Shown one piece after another: positions 1 through 8,362 of a stretch of DNA of 64,000 nt; within the stretch, counting starts at the first letter, position 1; each line of letters begins with the position of its first letter. The DNA is from Leucobacter musarum subsp. musarum. GTDB lineage: Bacteria; Actinomycetota; Actinomycetes; Actinomycetales; Microbacteriaceae. The notes beneath the pieces are model-generated. The model saw only the letters and a program-made list of their open reading frames with translations, did no database searches and was not told where the DNA came from. Position numbers and translations under genes: made by a program. The stretch spans positions 1 through 64,000 of the forward strand of contig NZ_JHBW01000067.1 in the NCBI RefSeq assembly GCF_001273845.1, in the 5' to 3' direction.

Positions 1-236
1 GACCCAAACCTTTGGATTAGCGCCTCGGTATCGATCGCAGTTGACGTTCCAATTTCTTCAGCACGCACTTCAGAAGTGGCACCAATACTGTCTGCCTTTG
101 ACGTCGCCTGCGACATTTCCCGCGGGTTGGTAAGAAGTAAGACTGCTTCTCGAAACGCGGGCTCGTACAAGCTCTCGGGCACTCCTGACGCCTGAACTGC
201 AGCCCACGCTCTGGTTAAAACATCACTGGCTTCCAT
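1..236 (-). CDS. Unrecognised protein, N-terminal part (runs off the window)
   Basis: An open frame reads leftward from an ATG at 236-234 and is still open at base 1 (78 codons visible). A strong Shine-Dalgarno (GGGAGG) lies 5 nt upstream, so the start is convincing. The product begins MEASDVLTRAWAAVQASG, is mostly helical in character, and turns Ser/Thr/Glu-rich towards residue 60. I do not recognise the family. It lies beside a degraded transposase and a broken integrase, so it may belong to the same acquired, decaying island, but nothing visible shows its function. Confidence 0.55.
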   Translation of the reverse strand, partial: MEASDVLTRAWAAVQASGVPESLYEPAFREAVLLLTNPREMSQATSKADSIGATSEVRAEEIGTSTAIDTEALIQRFG

Positions 237-490
237 CAAACCTCCCTTATATGGATTTAAACCTTCACACATCGTGATTCATCGGTTAACGCCGACACGC
301 TGAACAGCTTCAACGGGGCAGGGAATCTCAACTCATTGATTTAAAAACGGGACAATACCTGCACGAGACTGAGTCGCTCCCCAAATCCCCAAGTTTTGAG
401 GCTTTGGCGAACATAACGGAACATAGTCAAGCCAGGTGCACTAGACCATTCGAAATGGCTAACGGGATTCTGATAATTTGCCACCGCGGC

Positions 491-1496
491 CTAGTTGTGA
501 TTTCCCGGGAGGTTGGTGAGCCTGGTAGTGGGCGCGGCTCCGATCGCGGAGTGGCGACTGTGGTGGTTATGGAGGTGCAGCCACCCAGGAAGCACGTCGC
601 GCCGCTCGGTCTCCAAACCATAGAACCTGGCATACGCCCTCCCATCGGCGAGTATGCGGTGGAACCGTTCTATCTTCCTGTTGGTTTGCGGCCGATAGGG
701 CCGGGTACGCTTCGGCACGATCTCTAGGTCTCACTACGCATTGCGCCATGTGTGTGACCGATACGCGGAGCCGTTATCAGAGGGCGCTCTTTCGACGGTG
801 ACACCCCGCTCAGCGAGCCAAGCGACCGCACGAGTCAGCACCCCGATCGCGGTGACGGACTTCTCGTCTTCACTCATCTCGATATACGCAACACGCTAAT
901 GGTCGTCGATGACTGTGTGCAGGATACCCCATCCCGAGCCTGGGCTGGCAGCCGCTGGTGCGAGTGCCCTCGCGATCCGATGTCGCCGCGCGATAGACGA
1001 GTCCCTGCGACCTCCCCACGAACCGGTGTCCACCATCGTCAGGGATGCGATCGAACTTCGTCACGTCCAAAGCGATCAACGACCCGGGATAGGGATGCTT
1101 GTAGCGTCGGATCGGTTCCCCGGTGACCTGGTCGATGCGCAAGAGCCAGTTGAGGCCCACCCCCCCAGCACGGCGCGAACAGGGGAGGTGGGCATCCAGA
1201 GCGCACCGGCGATCTGAGCCGGGCCGAGCCTGCCACATCAGCGCAATCTGATGATTCGTTTAATGACGGGCAATGGAGTTCGTGTGGGCGTCGAACGGGG
1301 ACGGCTCGACCGGTCATTCATCCCAGCCGTGCCCTACTTACGGTGCCGGATTGCCCATTTGCGGGCAGTCACAGGTGAGACCATGAACATCTTCTCGGCA
1401 GCGGTGACAGGTCAGTCGTCCTCGATGACGAGTTTCGCGAGTCTGAGACCTGCGCGCTGGGTAAGTGCAGCATTAGCGTCGACCATGAACACCTCC
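491..1496 (-). pseudogene. IS481-family transposase, degenerate
   Basis: Pieces of an IS481-type DDE transposase can be followed along the minus strand through several frames. The N-terminal helix-turn-helix part starts at an ATG (1496) behind GGGAGG. A DRSSRP segment follows near 1310, then the RIDQVTGEPIRRYKHPYPGS and DVTKFDRIPDDGGHRFVGR segments (about 1170-1050). Next come the VAYIEM and LSDNGSAYRSHTW regions (about 880-750) and the PKRTRPYRPQTN...RFH region ending near LTNLPG (718-491). Premature stops (for example TGA where family members have Trp, near residue 25) and frame changes break it, so no intact transposase can be made. No clear terminal inverted repeats or target duplication were seen. 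Confidence 0.85.
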
Positions 1497-1599
1497 CGTC
1501 GTGAAGCGGTTCCTTATACAGCTCCACTTCACAACAGGAGGCCTTTGCTCATCAGCAGGTCACACGCGATTCACGAAGCTACGACCCTGGACATCCCAA

Positions 1600-2454
1600 C
1601 TAGTTGGACGCCTGGTTCTGGTATTTTTCGAGCGCTTCCTTGGCAGATACTGAAGCGGCGAAGAAACGACCGAAATCTGTGACAACGAGAATGCCTCGTT
1701 TAGTCTCAAGCTTCTTACCGCGTGTCTCCACAGCTTTCCGGAAATTTCTCACGACGTAATGATTCTCGGCCCATTTATATCGGGCCTCGTCCGTTAGGTA
1801 ATTCTCGAAGTTGTATTCGATCAAGCCTAGGCGCTGCCAGTTTTGATGCCAGGAGGCCACCTTCTTCACTTCGACAACCGTGTGGCTAGGCGGATCAGGA
1901 TTGAACTCAGTAATCATGCTAAGTAATAATGATGACCCTTGTGAATCAGGCGATGCAGATCGTAATTGCACAATTGCAACTGCACCATTGAAGTTTAGAA
2001 CTTCAAGAAGCGCGCCAATTTCCGCGGGGCTTAGCTCCCTTATGATCTGAACGAACGATGGATGTATTTGTTCGGCGGCTCGCTGGTCCATTGCGGCGCC
2101 GAGCAATCGCATGAACAAGTCTTCTAGCTCCGGCTCGTCAGAAGCGTCAGCAAGTCCGTTCATGAGTGGTCCCGCGATATAGGCGGGAGGTTCTTGAAGG
2201 TTCTCTGCTGGAATATCGCTAGTCACTTCATCGAGGCGAGTGGCGAACTTTGTGTTGAAGTACTCGACTGCCTTTCGCCTCCCAGCGTTTAACGCTGCCA
2301 ACGGTAGAAGAATTGTTTCTAAGGTCTCGGCGATGACCAGGGTTGATCCTGCGAGGCTATCTGCTGCCGTCCGCATTTTCGGCGAGTCCTTCGCTACATG
2401 AAGTAATTCTCCCGCGAAAGATGCTGCCTCTGACGCGCCGTTGGATTCAGACAT
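1600..2454 (-). CDS. Abi-alpha (DUF4393) family protein, putative abortive-infection protein
   Basis: This 284-residue soluble protein starts at ATG 2454. The middle part carries the hallmarks of the Abi-alpha/DUF4393 family: a PPAYIAGPLMNGL segment, an acidic EPELEDLFMRLLGAAMDQ helix and the HPSFVQIIRELSPAE motif (about residues 131-147). The C-terminal third is less conserved. The family is named after phage abortive-infection proteins; the biochemical activity is not established. The base composition here is more AT-rich than in the core genes, and the gene sits between a dead IS481 copy and a broken integrase, consistent with horizontally acquired defence cargo. Assignment to the family is by motif; the anti-phage role is inference. 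Confidence 0.75.
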   Translation of the reverse strand: MSESNGASEAASFAGELLHVAKDSPKMRTAADSLAGSTLVIAETLETILLPLAALNAGRRKAVEYFNTKFATRLDEVTSDIPAENLQEPPAYIAGPLMNGLADASDEPELEDLFMRLLGAAMDQRAAEQIHPSFVQIIRELSPAEIGALLEVLNFNGAVAIVQLRSASPDSQGSSLLLSMITEFNPDPPSHTVVEVKKVASWHQNWQRLGLIEYNFENYLTDEARYKWAENHYVVRNFRKAVETRGKKLETKRGILVVTDFGRFFAASVSAKEALEKYQNQASN

Positions 2455-2541
2455 GGTCCAAAGATATATCGATCTGGGAGTTTTTGGATTGGATGTGAAT
2501 GAGGGGCGGCGCTCGTGCTCGAACGCCGCCCCTCCCAGCTG

Positions 2542-2905
2542 CTAGCTATTTTTGTTGAGCCAGTGGCTGATCTTCGGCGCCCGTTCGCAGGTAATGGAGT
2601 TGTTCATGGCTCGGAGTATGGTCTCTCCGGGCTGGCTGCCGCCGCGGAGTTCGATGGGTTCTCCGTCGAGTTCTGCACCTTCGATGGGAATGCCAGCGTC
2701 AATGAGTAGGTGCGTATGGTTGCCGATAGTTTCGCAGTATTTGCGGCGCGCAGTAACGAAGTCTTGGAACGCCGTGTGCGCAGTGTTGACGTCCGTGTTG
2801 AACGCCTTTCGTGCGCTGGCCTCGTCTTCCAGTGCTGCAGCGAGAAGCTTGCGGACTTCGTCGACGTTGGACAGCTTGCCGCGATCGGCTTCGCCTGCTT
2901 GGTCG
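2542..2905 (-). pseudogene. Hypothetical protein, N-terminus lost
   Basis: A minus-strand frame ending at 2542 has protein-like composition from about 2875 downwards, starting near LSNVDEVRKLLAAALEDE. It is an amphipathic, probably coiled-coil stretch followed by an IPIEGAELDGEPIEL segment and a C-terminus ISHWLNKNS. No ATG/GTG with a ribosome site precedes this part, and further upstream the same frame is merely antisense to the integrase remnant. I read it as the 3' remainder of a small gene whose 5' end was removed by the deletion that also beheaded the integrase. The family is not recognised. Confidence 0.45.
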
Positions 2906-2924
2906 CTTCGGCGACCTAAGTTCG

Positions 2925-3722
2925 GCTGAGGCGACGCCAGGACGATTACTGAAGCTCCTGACTCGTGCAGAGAAAGAGAATGGGCCTGGCGCTGCGAAGA
3001 ATTGCCGGTCTGCATTGAGTGGCATGCTCGGTCTTGCGGTCAGAAATGGCGCGATCCCTCGCAACCCTGTTCGTGAGCTTGAGCGCATTCGCCACCGCTC
3101 CAAGAAGGGCAGCGAGGCAATCCCACTGCAGGAGCTTCCCGTGTTCCTCGAGCGCGTCCGCGAAGATGCGCTGCTGATCGAGTGGGACACCGTTGAGTTG
3201 ATCGAGTTCATGCTTGCGACGGGTTGGCGCGTTGCCGAAGTGTGCGCCCTGCAGATCGAGTCCGTGCATGATGACTTCACCGCGGCGAGTGTGGATGCGA
3301 TCGCGAAGCGTGTGACGAAGATTGGAATGCAGCGCCAGGAGTTCCCGAAGACTGAGGCATCTCGTCGCACCACTCCCCTGCCAGAGGCCGCAGGAGCGCT
3401 CCTGCGGCGACGTTGGCAGAAACTTGAAGGGCAGACGCCGTTACTCTTCCCGACGCCCCTCATGCGAATGCGCGACCCATCGAACACACAACGCGAGATC
3501 CGCGACCGTCGAGACGCGCTGGGTTACCCGGAACTCAGCACCCATTCGTTCCGAAAGACGGTAGCGACGATGCTCGATAGCGCCGGCCTATCTGCACGCG
3601 ACATCGCTGAATACCTGGGGCATGCCAACCCGTCGATCACGTAAGACACCTACATGGCGAAGACCACGGGAAGCAAAAAAGCCGCCGAGACCATGCAAAG
3701 CAGGCTCGACGGCTGGTTTTGA
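2925..3722 (+). pseudogene. Tyrosine recombinase (integrase) remnant, catalytic domain only, with a stop before the nucleophile
   Basis: The core-binding end and the catalytic domain of a phage-type tyrosine integrase are readable from about 2925: AKNCRSALSGMLGLAVRNGA, then ATGWRVAEVCALQIESV with the first catalytic Arg, HSFRKT (His-x-x-Arg) and EYLGHAN (second His). A TAA at 3642-3644 interrupts the normal ITQDTYM context. The nucleophile tyrosine codon (3651-3653) and 23 further codons follow in the same frame to a natural TGA at 3720-3722. The N-terminal arm-binding domain is absent. The gene points towards the 3' end of tRNA-Phe, the usual geometry of an element integrated in a tRNA gene. 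It cannot encode an active recombinase without readthrough. Confidence 0.85.
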
Positions 3723-3725
3723 AAG

Positions 3726-3744
3726 TGCGGGGTTTATGCGGGGT
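3726..3744. repeat. Paired direct repeat TGCGGGGT, 11-bp period, next to the dead integrase
   Basis: TGCGGGGT occurs at 3726-3733 and 3737-3744, just past the integrase stop. The same layout (TGCGGACT at an 11-bp period) flanks the intact element at 28-36 kb. By analogy these are probable arm-type binding sites of the lost recombinase. Confidence 0.45.
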
Positions 3745-3826
3745 GCCTGACTGAGAAGTTTTCTGCTGAATCTCGAAGCCCGGAACACCGTTTCAGTGAA
3801 GCCCAAGCAAAACACCTGATAGAAAG

Positions 3827-3866
3827 CAAAAAAGAACCCCCGCAAGTAGAAGCCTTGCGAGGGTTC
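3827..3866 (-). terminator. Rho-independent terminator of the tRNA cluster
   Basis: Arms at 3834-3846 and 3854-3866 form a 13-bp stem (one mismatch), followed on the minus strand by a run of six T (3833-3828). It lies 25 nt beyond the 3' end of tRNA-Phe, as expected for the terminator of the Glu-Asp-Phe transcript. Confidence 0.8.
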
Positions 3867-3890
3867 GGAGTGGGCGTAATACTCCCACAG

Positions 3891-3963
3891 TGGCTCCGAC
3901 CGGCATCGATCCGGTGACCTTTCGATTTTCAGTCGAACGCTCTACCAACTGAGCTACAGAGCC
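3891..3963 (-). tRNA. tRNA-Phe (GAA)
   Basis: Acceptor GGCTCTG pairs with the 3' strand, with discriminator A at 3891. The cloverleaf has TAGCTCAGTTGG in the D arm, anticodon GAA in loop CTGAAAA, and a T arm with GATCGATGC. It is the last gene of a minus-strand Glu-Asp-Phe cluster. CCA is not encoded. Its 3' end faces the integrase remnant. Confidence 0.95.
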
Positions 3964-4031
3964 AGGCACTCACCTTATGGCGATCGCCGGGAGATGAAGA
4001 AGCCCTTCCGAAGAAGGGCTTCTCACCTTGG

Positions 4032-4105
4032 CGACCCTGACGGGACTTGAACCCGCGACCTCCGCCGTGACAGGGCGGCGCGCTAACCAACTGCGCCACA
4101 GGGCC
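4032..4105 (-). tRNA. tRNA-Asp (GTC)
   Basis: The 74-nt cloverleaf has acceptor GGCCCTG, anticodon GTC in loop CTGTCAC, T loop TTCAAGT and discriminator G. It is the middle gene of the minus-strand tRNA cluster. Confidence 0.95.
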
Positions 4106-4141
4106 ATAATGCATTGCTATTCAATTGTGTTTGGTAAAGCG

Positions 4142-4214
4142 TGACCCCAACGGGATTCGAACCCGTGCTGCCGCCGTGAAAGGGCGGTGTCCTAGGCCGC
4201 TAAACGATGGGGCC
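4142..4214 (-). tRNA. tRNA-Glu (TTC)
   Basis: Acceptor GGCCCCA pairs with TGGGGTC, the anticodon is TTC in loop CTTTCAC, the T loop is TTCGAAT and the discriminator is A. It is the first gene of the minus-strand tRNA cluster. Confidence 0.95.
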
Positions 4215-4488
4215 GAAGCAATTTCCCGCTTGCTACCGAGATGAAATCTTACGGGGGTTCTCCATGCACACGCAAATCGAGCCAGCAAAAGCGGGATCTC
4301 TGGCGTGTCGCACCGGCAACGGGGATGCGAATATCACGCATCGAACGCCCGACATCCGCGGAAACACGCGCGACGCGACGGGGGTCACTCCCCCGTTCAG
4401 ATCTTCCCAAATGTCCGTGGTCCGTGGCACTCTGAGAGCGATGCGACCGCGACGTCGCACCCCCGAGATCGCGAAAGATCGGAGCACC

Positions 4489-6516
4489 ATGGCTTCCCAC
4501 CCGCTTGACTCCCTGTCCGCCGATGAAATCGCCGCGACCTCGGCGCTGCTCACCGTCGAGCACCAGATCGATGGCGGGTGGCGGTACGCCTCGATCATCT
4601 TGCACGAACCACCGAAGGCGCAGGTGCTGGCGTGGGTCGAGGGCGACGCGATCGAACGCCGCTCCCTCTCCGTCGTCTGGAACAAGTCGAGCAACGAGGT
4701 CTACGAAGCGATCGTCAACCTCTCCGACTCCACCGTCGAGTCCTGGGAGCATCGGCCCGGCGTCACCCCCAACTTCACCGTCGACGAATACCACGGCTGC
4801 GATGTCGCCCTGCGCGACAATGCCGAGGTGCGCGCGGTGCTCGAGTCGCGCGGCATTGATCCTGCCCTCGTGCTGTTCGACCTCTGGACGTACGGCAACG
4901 CCGTCATGCCGCCGCAGTGGCGCGATCGGCGCCTCGGCTGGGTCGACATCTGGAAACGCGCGACGCCACAGGGCAACCCCTACGCGCACCCGGTGAGCGG
5001 CCTCAAGATCATCGTCGACGTCAACACCATGGAGGTGCTGCAGATCGACGACGGGCACGACCGCGGGTTCCCCGAGGTCGACGCCGAGTACGTACCCGAG
5101 TTGCGCGGCGAGCCCGAGCGACAAGACCTGAAAGCGCTCGACATCGTGCAGCCCGACGGGGTGTCATTCGATCTCGAAGGATCGCGACTGCGCTGGCAAG
5201 ACTGGGAGTTCCGGCTCGGCTTCAACTACCGCGAGGGCCCGGTCATCTACCAGGTGAAGTTCAAAGACGGCGACGAGTACCGCGATGTCGCGTACCGCAT
5301 GTCGCTGGCCGAGATGATCGTTCCCTACCGCGACTCGAGTTTCGACCACTACCGCCGCACCGCGTTCGACATCGGCGAGTGGGGCCTCGGGTACATGTGC
5401 ACGTCGCTCGAGCTCGGCTGCGACTGCCTCGGCGAGATCACCTATCTCGACGGGGTGCTGCCGAATACGGCGGGAGATCCGGTCGTCACGAAGAACGTCA
5501 TCTGCCTGCACGAAGAAGATGACGCGGTGCTCTGGAAGCACGTCGACCCCGATGCCGGCACCGAGGTGCGCCGCATGCGCCGATTCGTTGTTTCGGTGCA
5601 CGCTACCGTCGCGAACTACGAGTACCTCGTCTACTGGCGCTTCTACCCTGACGGCAACATCGAGTGCGAGATTCGGGCGACCGGCATCATGGTCTCGACT
5701 CCAATGGAGGATCACGCCGCGACGCACGCCACCGGCACCGTCATCGACCAGCGCACCTACGCACCCCACCATCAGCACTTCTTAGTGGCCCGCCTCGATC
5801 TCGATGTCGACGGCGACCGCAACACCGTCGTCGAATCCGATTCGCTCCCAGCTCCCATCAGCGACGCGAACCCGTTCGGGCTCGACCTGAACACGCGGGG
5901 CACCGTGATCGCGTCGGAGAAGGACGCCGGGCGCCTCTACAGCTGGGATCGGCAGCGCGCGTGGAAGGTGCAGAACCCCAACCGCCTCAACGCGTGGGGC
6001 GCGCCGACCGCGTACAAGCTCGTACCCACCGGTTCGTTCCCGGCCATGTTCGACGAGTCGTCGCCGATTCTGCGCCGCAACCCTGTCATCGGCAACACGC
6101 TCTGGGTGACGCAGCACCACGACACCGAGATGTGGCCGGCTGGCGACTACCCCACCCAGTCGGCGAACGACCAGGGCAACGGCATGAGCGCCTGGATCGC
6201 CGACGACGAGAACCTCGTCGACACCGACGTGGTGCTCTGGTACGTCTTCGGCATCCACCACATCACGCGCGCCGAAGACTGGCCGATTATGCCGGTCGAC
6301 AAGGTCGCGTTCACACTCAAGCCGTTCGGGTTCTTCGACCGCAACCCATCGCTCGACGCCCCGCGCTCGCAGCCCAAGGGCGGTGGCGCGTGCTGCGTCG
6401 GTGGCGCCGCGGGCGGCTCGGGCTGCACTTGCGACCACGGGCATGGCGGTGGCGGGCACGCGCATGGACACGGAGGTGACGTGCCCGGCCAGAGCCCAGA
6501 CGCGTCGGGCGCGTAG
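4489..6516 (+). CDS. Copper-containing primary amine oxidase with Cys/His-rich tail
   Basis: The enzyme oxidises primary amines to aldehyde, ammonia and hydrogen peroxide using copper and a self-made topaquinone. At 675 residues its landmarks match the Arthrobacter-type family. The catalytic-base Asp lies in AFDIGEWGLG. TVANYEY carries the topaquinone precursor Tyr377. Copper ligands are His428 and His430 (HQHF) and His591 (FGIHHITRAEDWPIMPVD). The start is ATG 4489 behind GGAG; the frame stays open upstream, but that part would overlap tRNA-Glu. The last 45 residues are unusual: CC, CTC, and a run of Gly/His (HGHGGGGHAHGHGG), a probable metal-binding or copper-loading tail. No signal peptide is seen. 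The opposite-strand catabolic genes downstream suggest a role in amine use. Confidence 0.92.
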   Translation: MASHPLDSLSADEIAATSALLTVEHQIDGGWRYASIILHEPPKAQVLAWVEGDAIERRSLSVVWNKSSNEVYEAIVNLSDSTVESWEHRPGVTPNFTVDEYHGCDVALRDNAEVRAVLESRGIDPALVLFDLWTYGNAVMPPQWRDRRLGWVDIWKRATPQGNPYAHPVSGLKIIVDVNTMEVLQIDDGHDRGFPEVDAEYVPELRGEPERQDLKALDIVQPDGVSFDLEGSRLRWQDWEFRLGFNYREGPVIYQVKFKDGDEYRDVAYRMSLAEMIVPYRDSSFDHYRRTAFDIGEWGLGYMCTSLELGCDCLGEITYLDGVLPNTAGDPVVTKNVICLHEEDDAVLWKHVDPDAGTEVRRMRRFVVSVHATVANYEYLVYWRFYPDGNIECEIRATGIMVSTPMEDHAATHATGTVIDQRTYAPHHQHFLVARLDLDVDGDRNTVVESDSLPAPISDANPFGLDLNTRGTVIASEKDAGRLYSWDRQRAWKVQNPNRLNAWGAPTAYKLVPTGSFPAMFDESSPILRRNPVIGNTLWVTQHHDTEMWPAGDYPTQSANDQGNGMSAWIADDENLVDTDVVLWYVFGIHHITRAEDWPIMPVDKVAFTLKPFGFFDRNPSLDAPRSQPKGGGACCVGGAAGGSGCTCDHGHGGGGHAHGHGGDVPGQSPDASGA

Positions 6517-6534
6517 AGCACGCGAGCCAAACAC

Positions 6535-6612
6535 CGAACCCCTCTCAAGTCGCCGTGCCCCTCCAATCTGCACGCGCAGAACGGAGGGGCTCGGCAACTT
6601 CGGAGGGGTTCG
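6535..6612. repeat. Long imperfect palindrome, copy A of a dispersed intergenic repeat
   Basis: The outer arms CGAACCCCTC and GAGGGGTTCG enclose further complementary blocks (GCCCCTCC with GGAGGGGC) and a small central CTGC/GCAG stem, so the 78-nt segment can fold into one long hairpin. It lies between the converging amine oxidase and M20 genes, where it could end both transcripts. Blocks CGAACCCCTC, AAGTCGCCG, TCTGCACGCGCA and AGGGGCTCGGC recur in the same order at 15494-15577. Confidence 0.6.
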
Positions 6613-6666
6613 ACGAGGCGATCTGGCACGACCCGCCGAGACAACCGCTCAGCGGACGGCCTCGAC

Positions 6667-8244
6667 CTACCAGTGGCGGTGCTCGTGCGTCCCGGCGAGG
6701 TCGGCGCGGTAGTCGGGCCAGGGGAGGTCGATCGGCGGCTCGAAGTCGGCGGGCAGCAGCGCCGGCACGGGCTCGGCTGCGGTGCGCTCGGCGAACTCGC
6801 GCTGAGCCTCTTCCAACACCGAGGGCTTCGTCAGCAGGTCGAGGAAGGTGCCGGCGACCGTCTTACCCGCGGTCAGAATCGTCGGCGCGATCGTCTCGGG
6901 GATGCCGCCGAGCGCGTTCATCACCCACGACGGGTACGGGCCGGCACCGGGCACGGGCTGCAGCGCCGGGCGCGACACGTAGAAGCGCACGAGCGGGGCG
7001 TAGTGGCTCATCTCGACGTAGTCGTCGCTGGTCCAGTTGCGCTGCCAGGCGGGCATGTGCTCGCGCAGCCCGCGCTCGGCTTCCTGCGGGGTGATGAGCT
7101 GCTCGGTCTCGGCGAGGAACGGTCGCTCACTCGGCGTGAGCCCGAGCGAGCGCTGCACCTCCTGCGCCACCGCGATCGCCTCGGGCCCGTATGAGGGCGC
7201 TCCGACTTCAGAGAGGTTGTCGAACAGCACGGTTGCCATCGCGTGGTTGGTGCGGCCCGGGCGACTGCGGGCGATCCACCGCTCTTCGAGCTCGCAGTGG
7301 CCCATCGTGGCTGCCGCGGCCGCGTTGCGGTCGAGCACGGCGAGGATGTGCTCGGCCATTTCGATGTCAGGCGTGCGCCACGAAAACTGGATGCGGGCGA
7401 CCCGCTGCGGCAGGTTGTCGGCGGTGGCCTGGCCATCGCTCAGGATCGCGTCAGAGAAGCTCCACCCGCCCGCCGCGGGCAGCATTGCGTCGAGCATGCT
7501 GCGCGACGCGGAGTACATCTGCACGAGCGACAGGTTGGCGCCGGGTGCGCGGGCGGCCGAGTGCGATGCCGGGATCGGGGAGTTCGGGTCGGCGCTCGAG
7601 AGCTGCCACTGTTCGGGGTGATCGCAAACGAACGAGTAGACCTTGCTGTAATACGCGCCGCACTGTGTGTCCCAGCGGGCGGTGTTGCAGAGCGGCAGCA
7701 TGTAGAACGGGTGGAACGACACGATGGCGTCGGCGTCGTCGTAGTACCCGCGCAGGCCGTGCACGACCTTCGAGCCATGCATCTTTTCGGCGGGCTCTCC
7801 GGTGTAGTGGAGGGTGCCGGTGATGCCGTGCTGCTCCATCGCGTGCTTCGTGGCGAGCACGCCGGCGAGCGTCGAGATGCCGAGCACCGAGTGCGGGTCG
7901 GTGTGGCCGGGGGCGAAGCGCGAGAGCCCCTCGCGCGGGGCCTCGGCGGTGGTCGCGGCCTGGCTGTTGCCGGGCACGGCGTCGTACTCGGCGTAGGTGA
8001 GCAGCGTAGGTCCGTCACCGTTCGACCAGCGCGCGCTGAACGCGGTGGGCATGCCCGCCGAGCCGTCTTCGACGTCGAATCCTTCGGCGCGGAGGCGCTC
8101 AACGTACCACTGCTGCGAGCGGTACTCTCGCCAGGCCGGCTCTGCGAGCTCCCAGATTTGCGTGTGCCACTCGGTGAGCTGCTGCAGATGGTCGTCGATC
8201 CAGGTCTGCGCGGTGCGCTTCGCCTCGGCGGTGAGTTCGGTCAC
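6667..8244 (-). CDS. M20-family amidohydrolase (AbgB-like)
   Basis: This 525-residue zinc-dependent peptidase/amidase of the M20 superfamily is closest in layout to aminobenzoyl-glutamate utilisation protein B. Signs are LLTYAEYDAVPGNSQ (family GEYDALP), GHTDPHSVLG, GTLHYTGEPAEKMHGSK (family GTPAEE) and the HPFY...GAYYSKVYSF dimerisation-lid region. GTG 8244 is taken as the start because AAGGACC precedes it; the frame runs on upstream without family similarity. It would hydrolyse the amide bond of an N-acyl amino acid or similar conjugate; the substrate is unknown. It is the last gene of a five-gene minus-strand run that probably includes the transporter. Confidence 0.8.
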   Translation of the reverse strand: MTELTAEAKRTAQTWIDDHLQQLTEWHTQIWELAEPAWREYRSQQWYVERLRAEGFDVEDGSAGMPTAFSARWSNGDGPTLLTYAEYDAVPGNSQAATTAEAPREGLSRFAPGHTDPHSVLGISTLAGVLATKHAMEQHGITGTLHYTGEPAEKMHGSKVVHGLRGYYDDADAIVSFHPFYMLPLCNTARWDTQCGAYYSKVYSFVCDHPEQWQLSSADPNSPIPASHSAARAPGANLSLVQMYSASRSMLDAMLPAAGGWSFSDAILSDGQATADNLPQRVARIQFSWRTPDIEMAEHILAVLDRNAAAAATMGHCELEERWIARSRPGRTNHAMATVLFDNLSEVGAPSYGPEAIAVAQEVQRSLGLTPSERPFLAETEQLITPQEAERGLREHMPAWQRNWTSDDYVEMSHYAPLVRFYVSRPALQPVPGAGPYPSWVMNALGGIPETIAPTILTAGKTVAGTFLDLLTKPSVLEEAQREFAERTAAEPVPALLPADFEPPIDLPWPDYRADLAGTHEHRHW

Positions 8245-8362
8245 GATGACGGGTCCTTTCGAGATGTGCGGGGTCGGTCGAGTAGCCCCGTCGCTGATGG
8301 AGCGCGGGGTGTGCGGCAAGCAGGGTGAGGTAGAAAGCGGGCGCCGGATCGAGGCGCGTCGC

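Noticed and set aside
4207-4488. Upstream extension of the amine oxidase frame
   Set aside because: It overlaps tRNA-Glu, lacks a ribosome site and has no family similarity; ATG 4489 fits the expected N-terminus.
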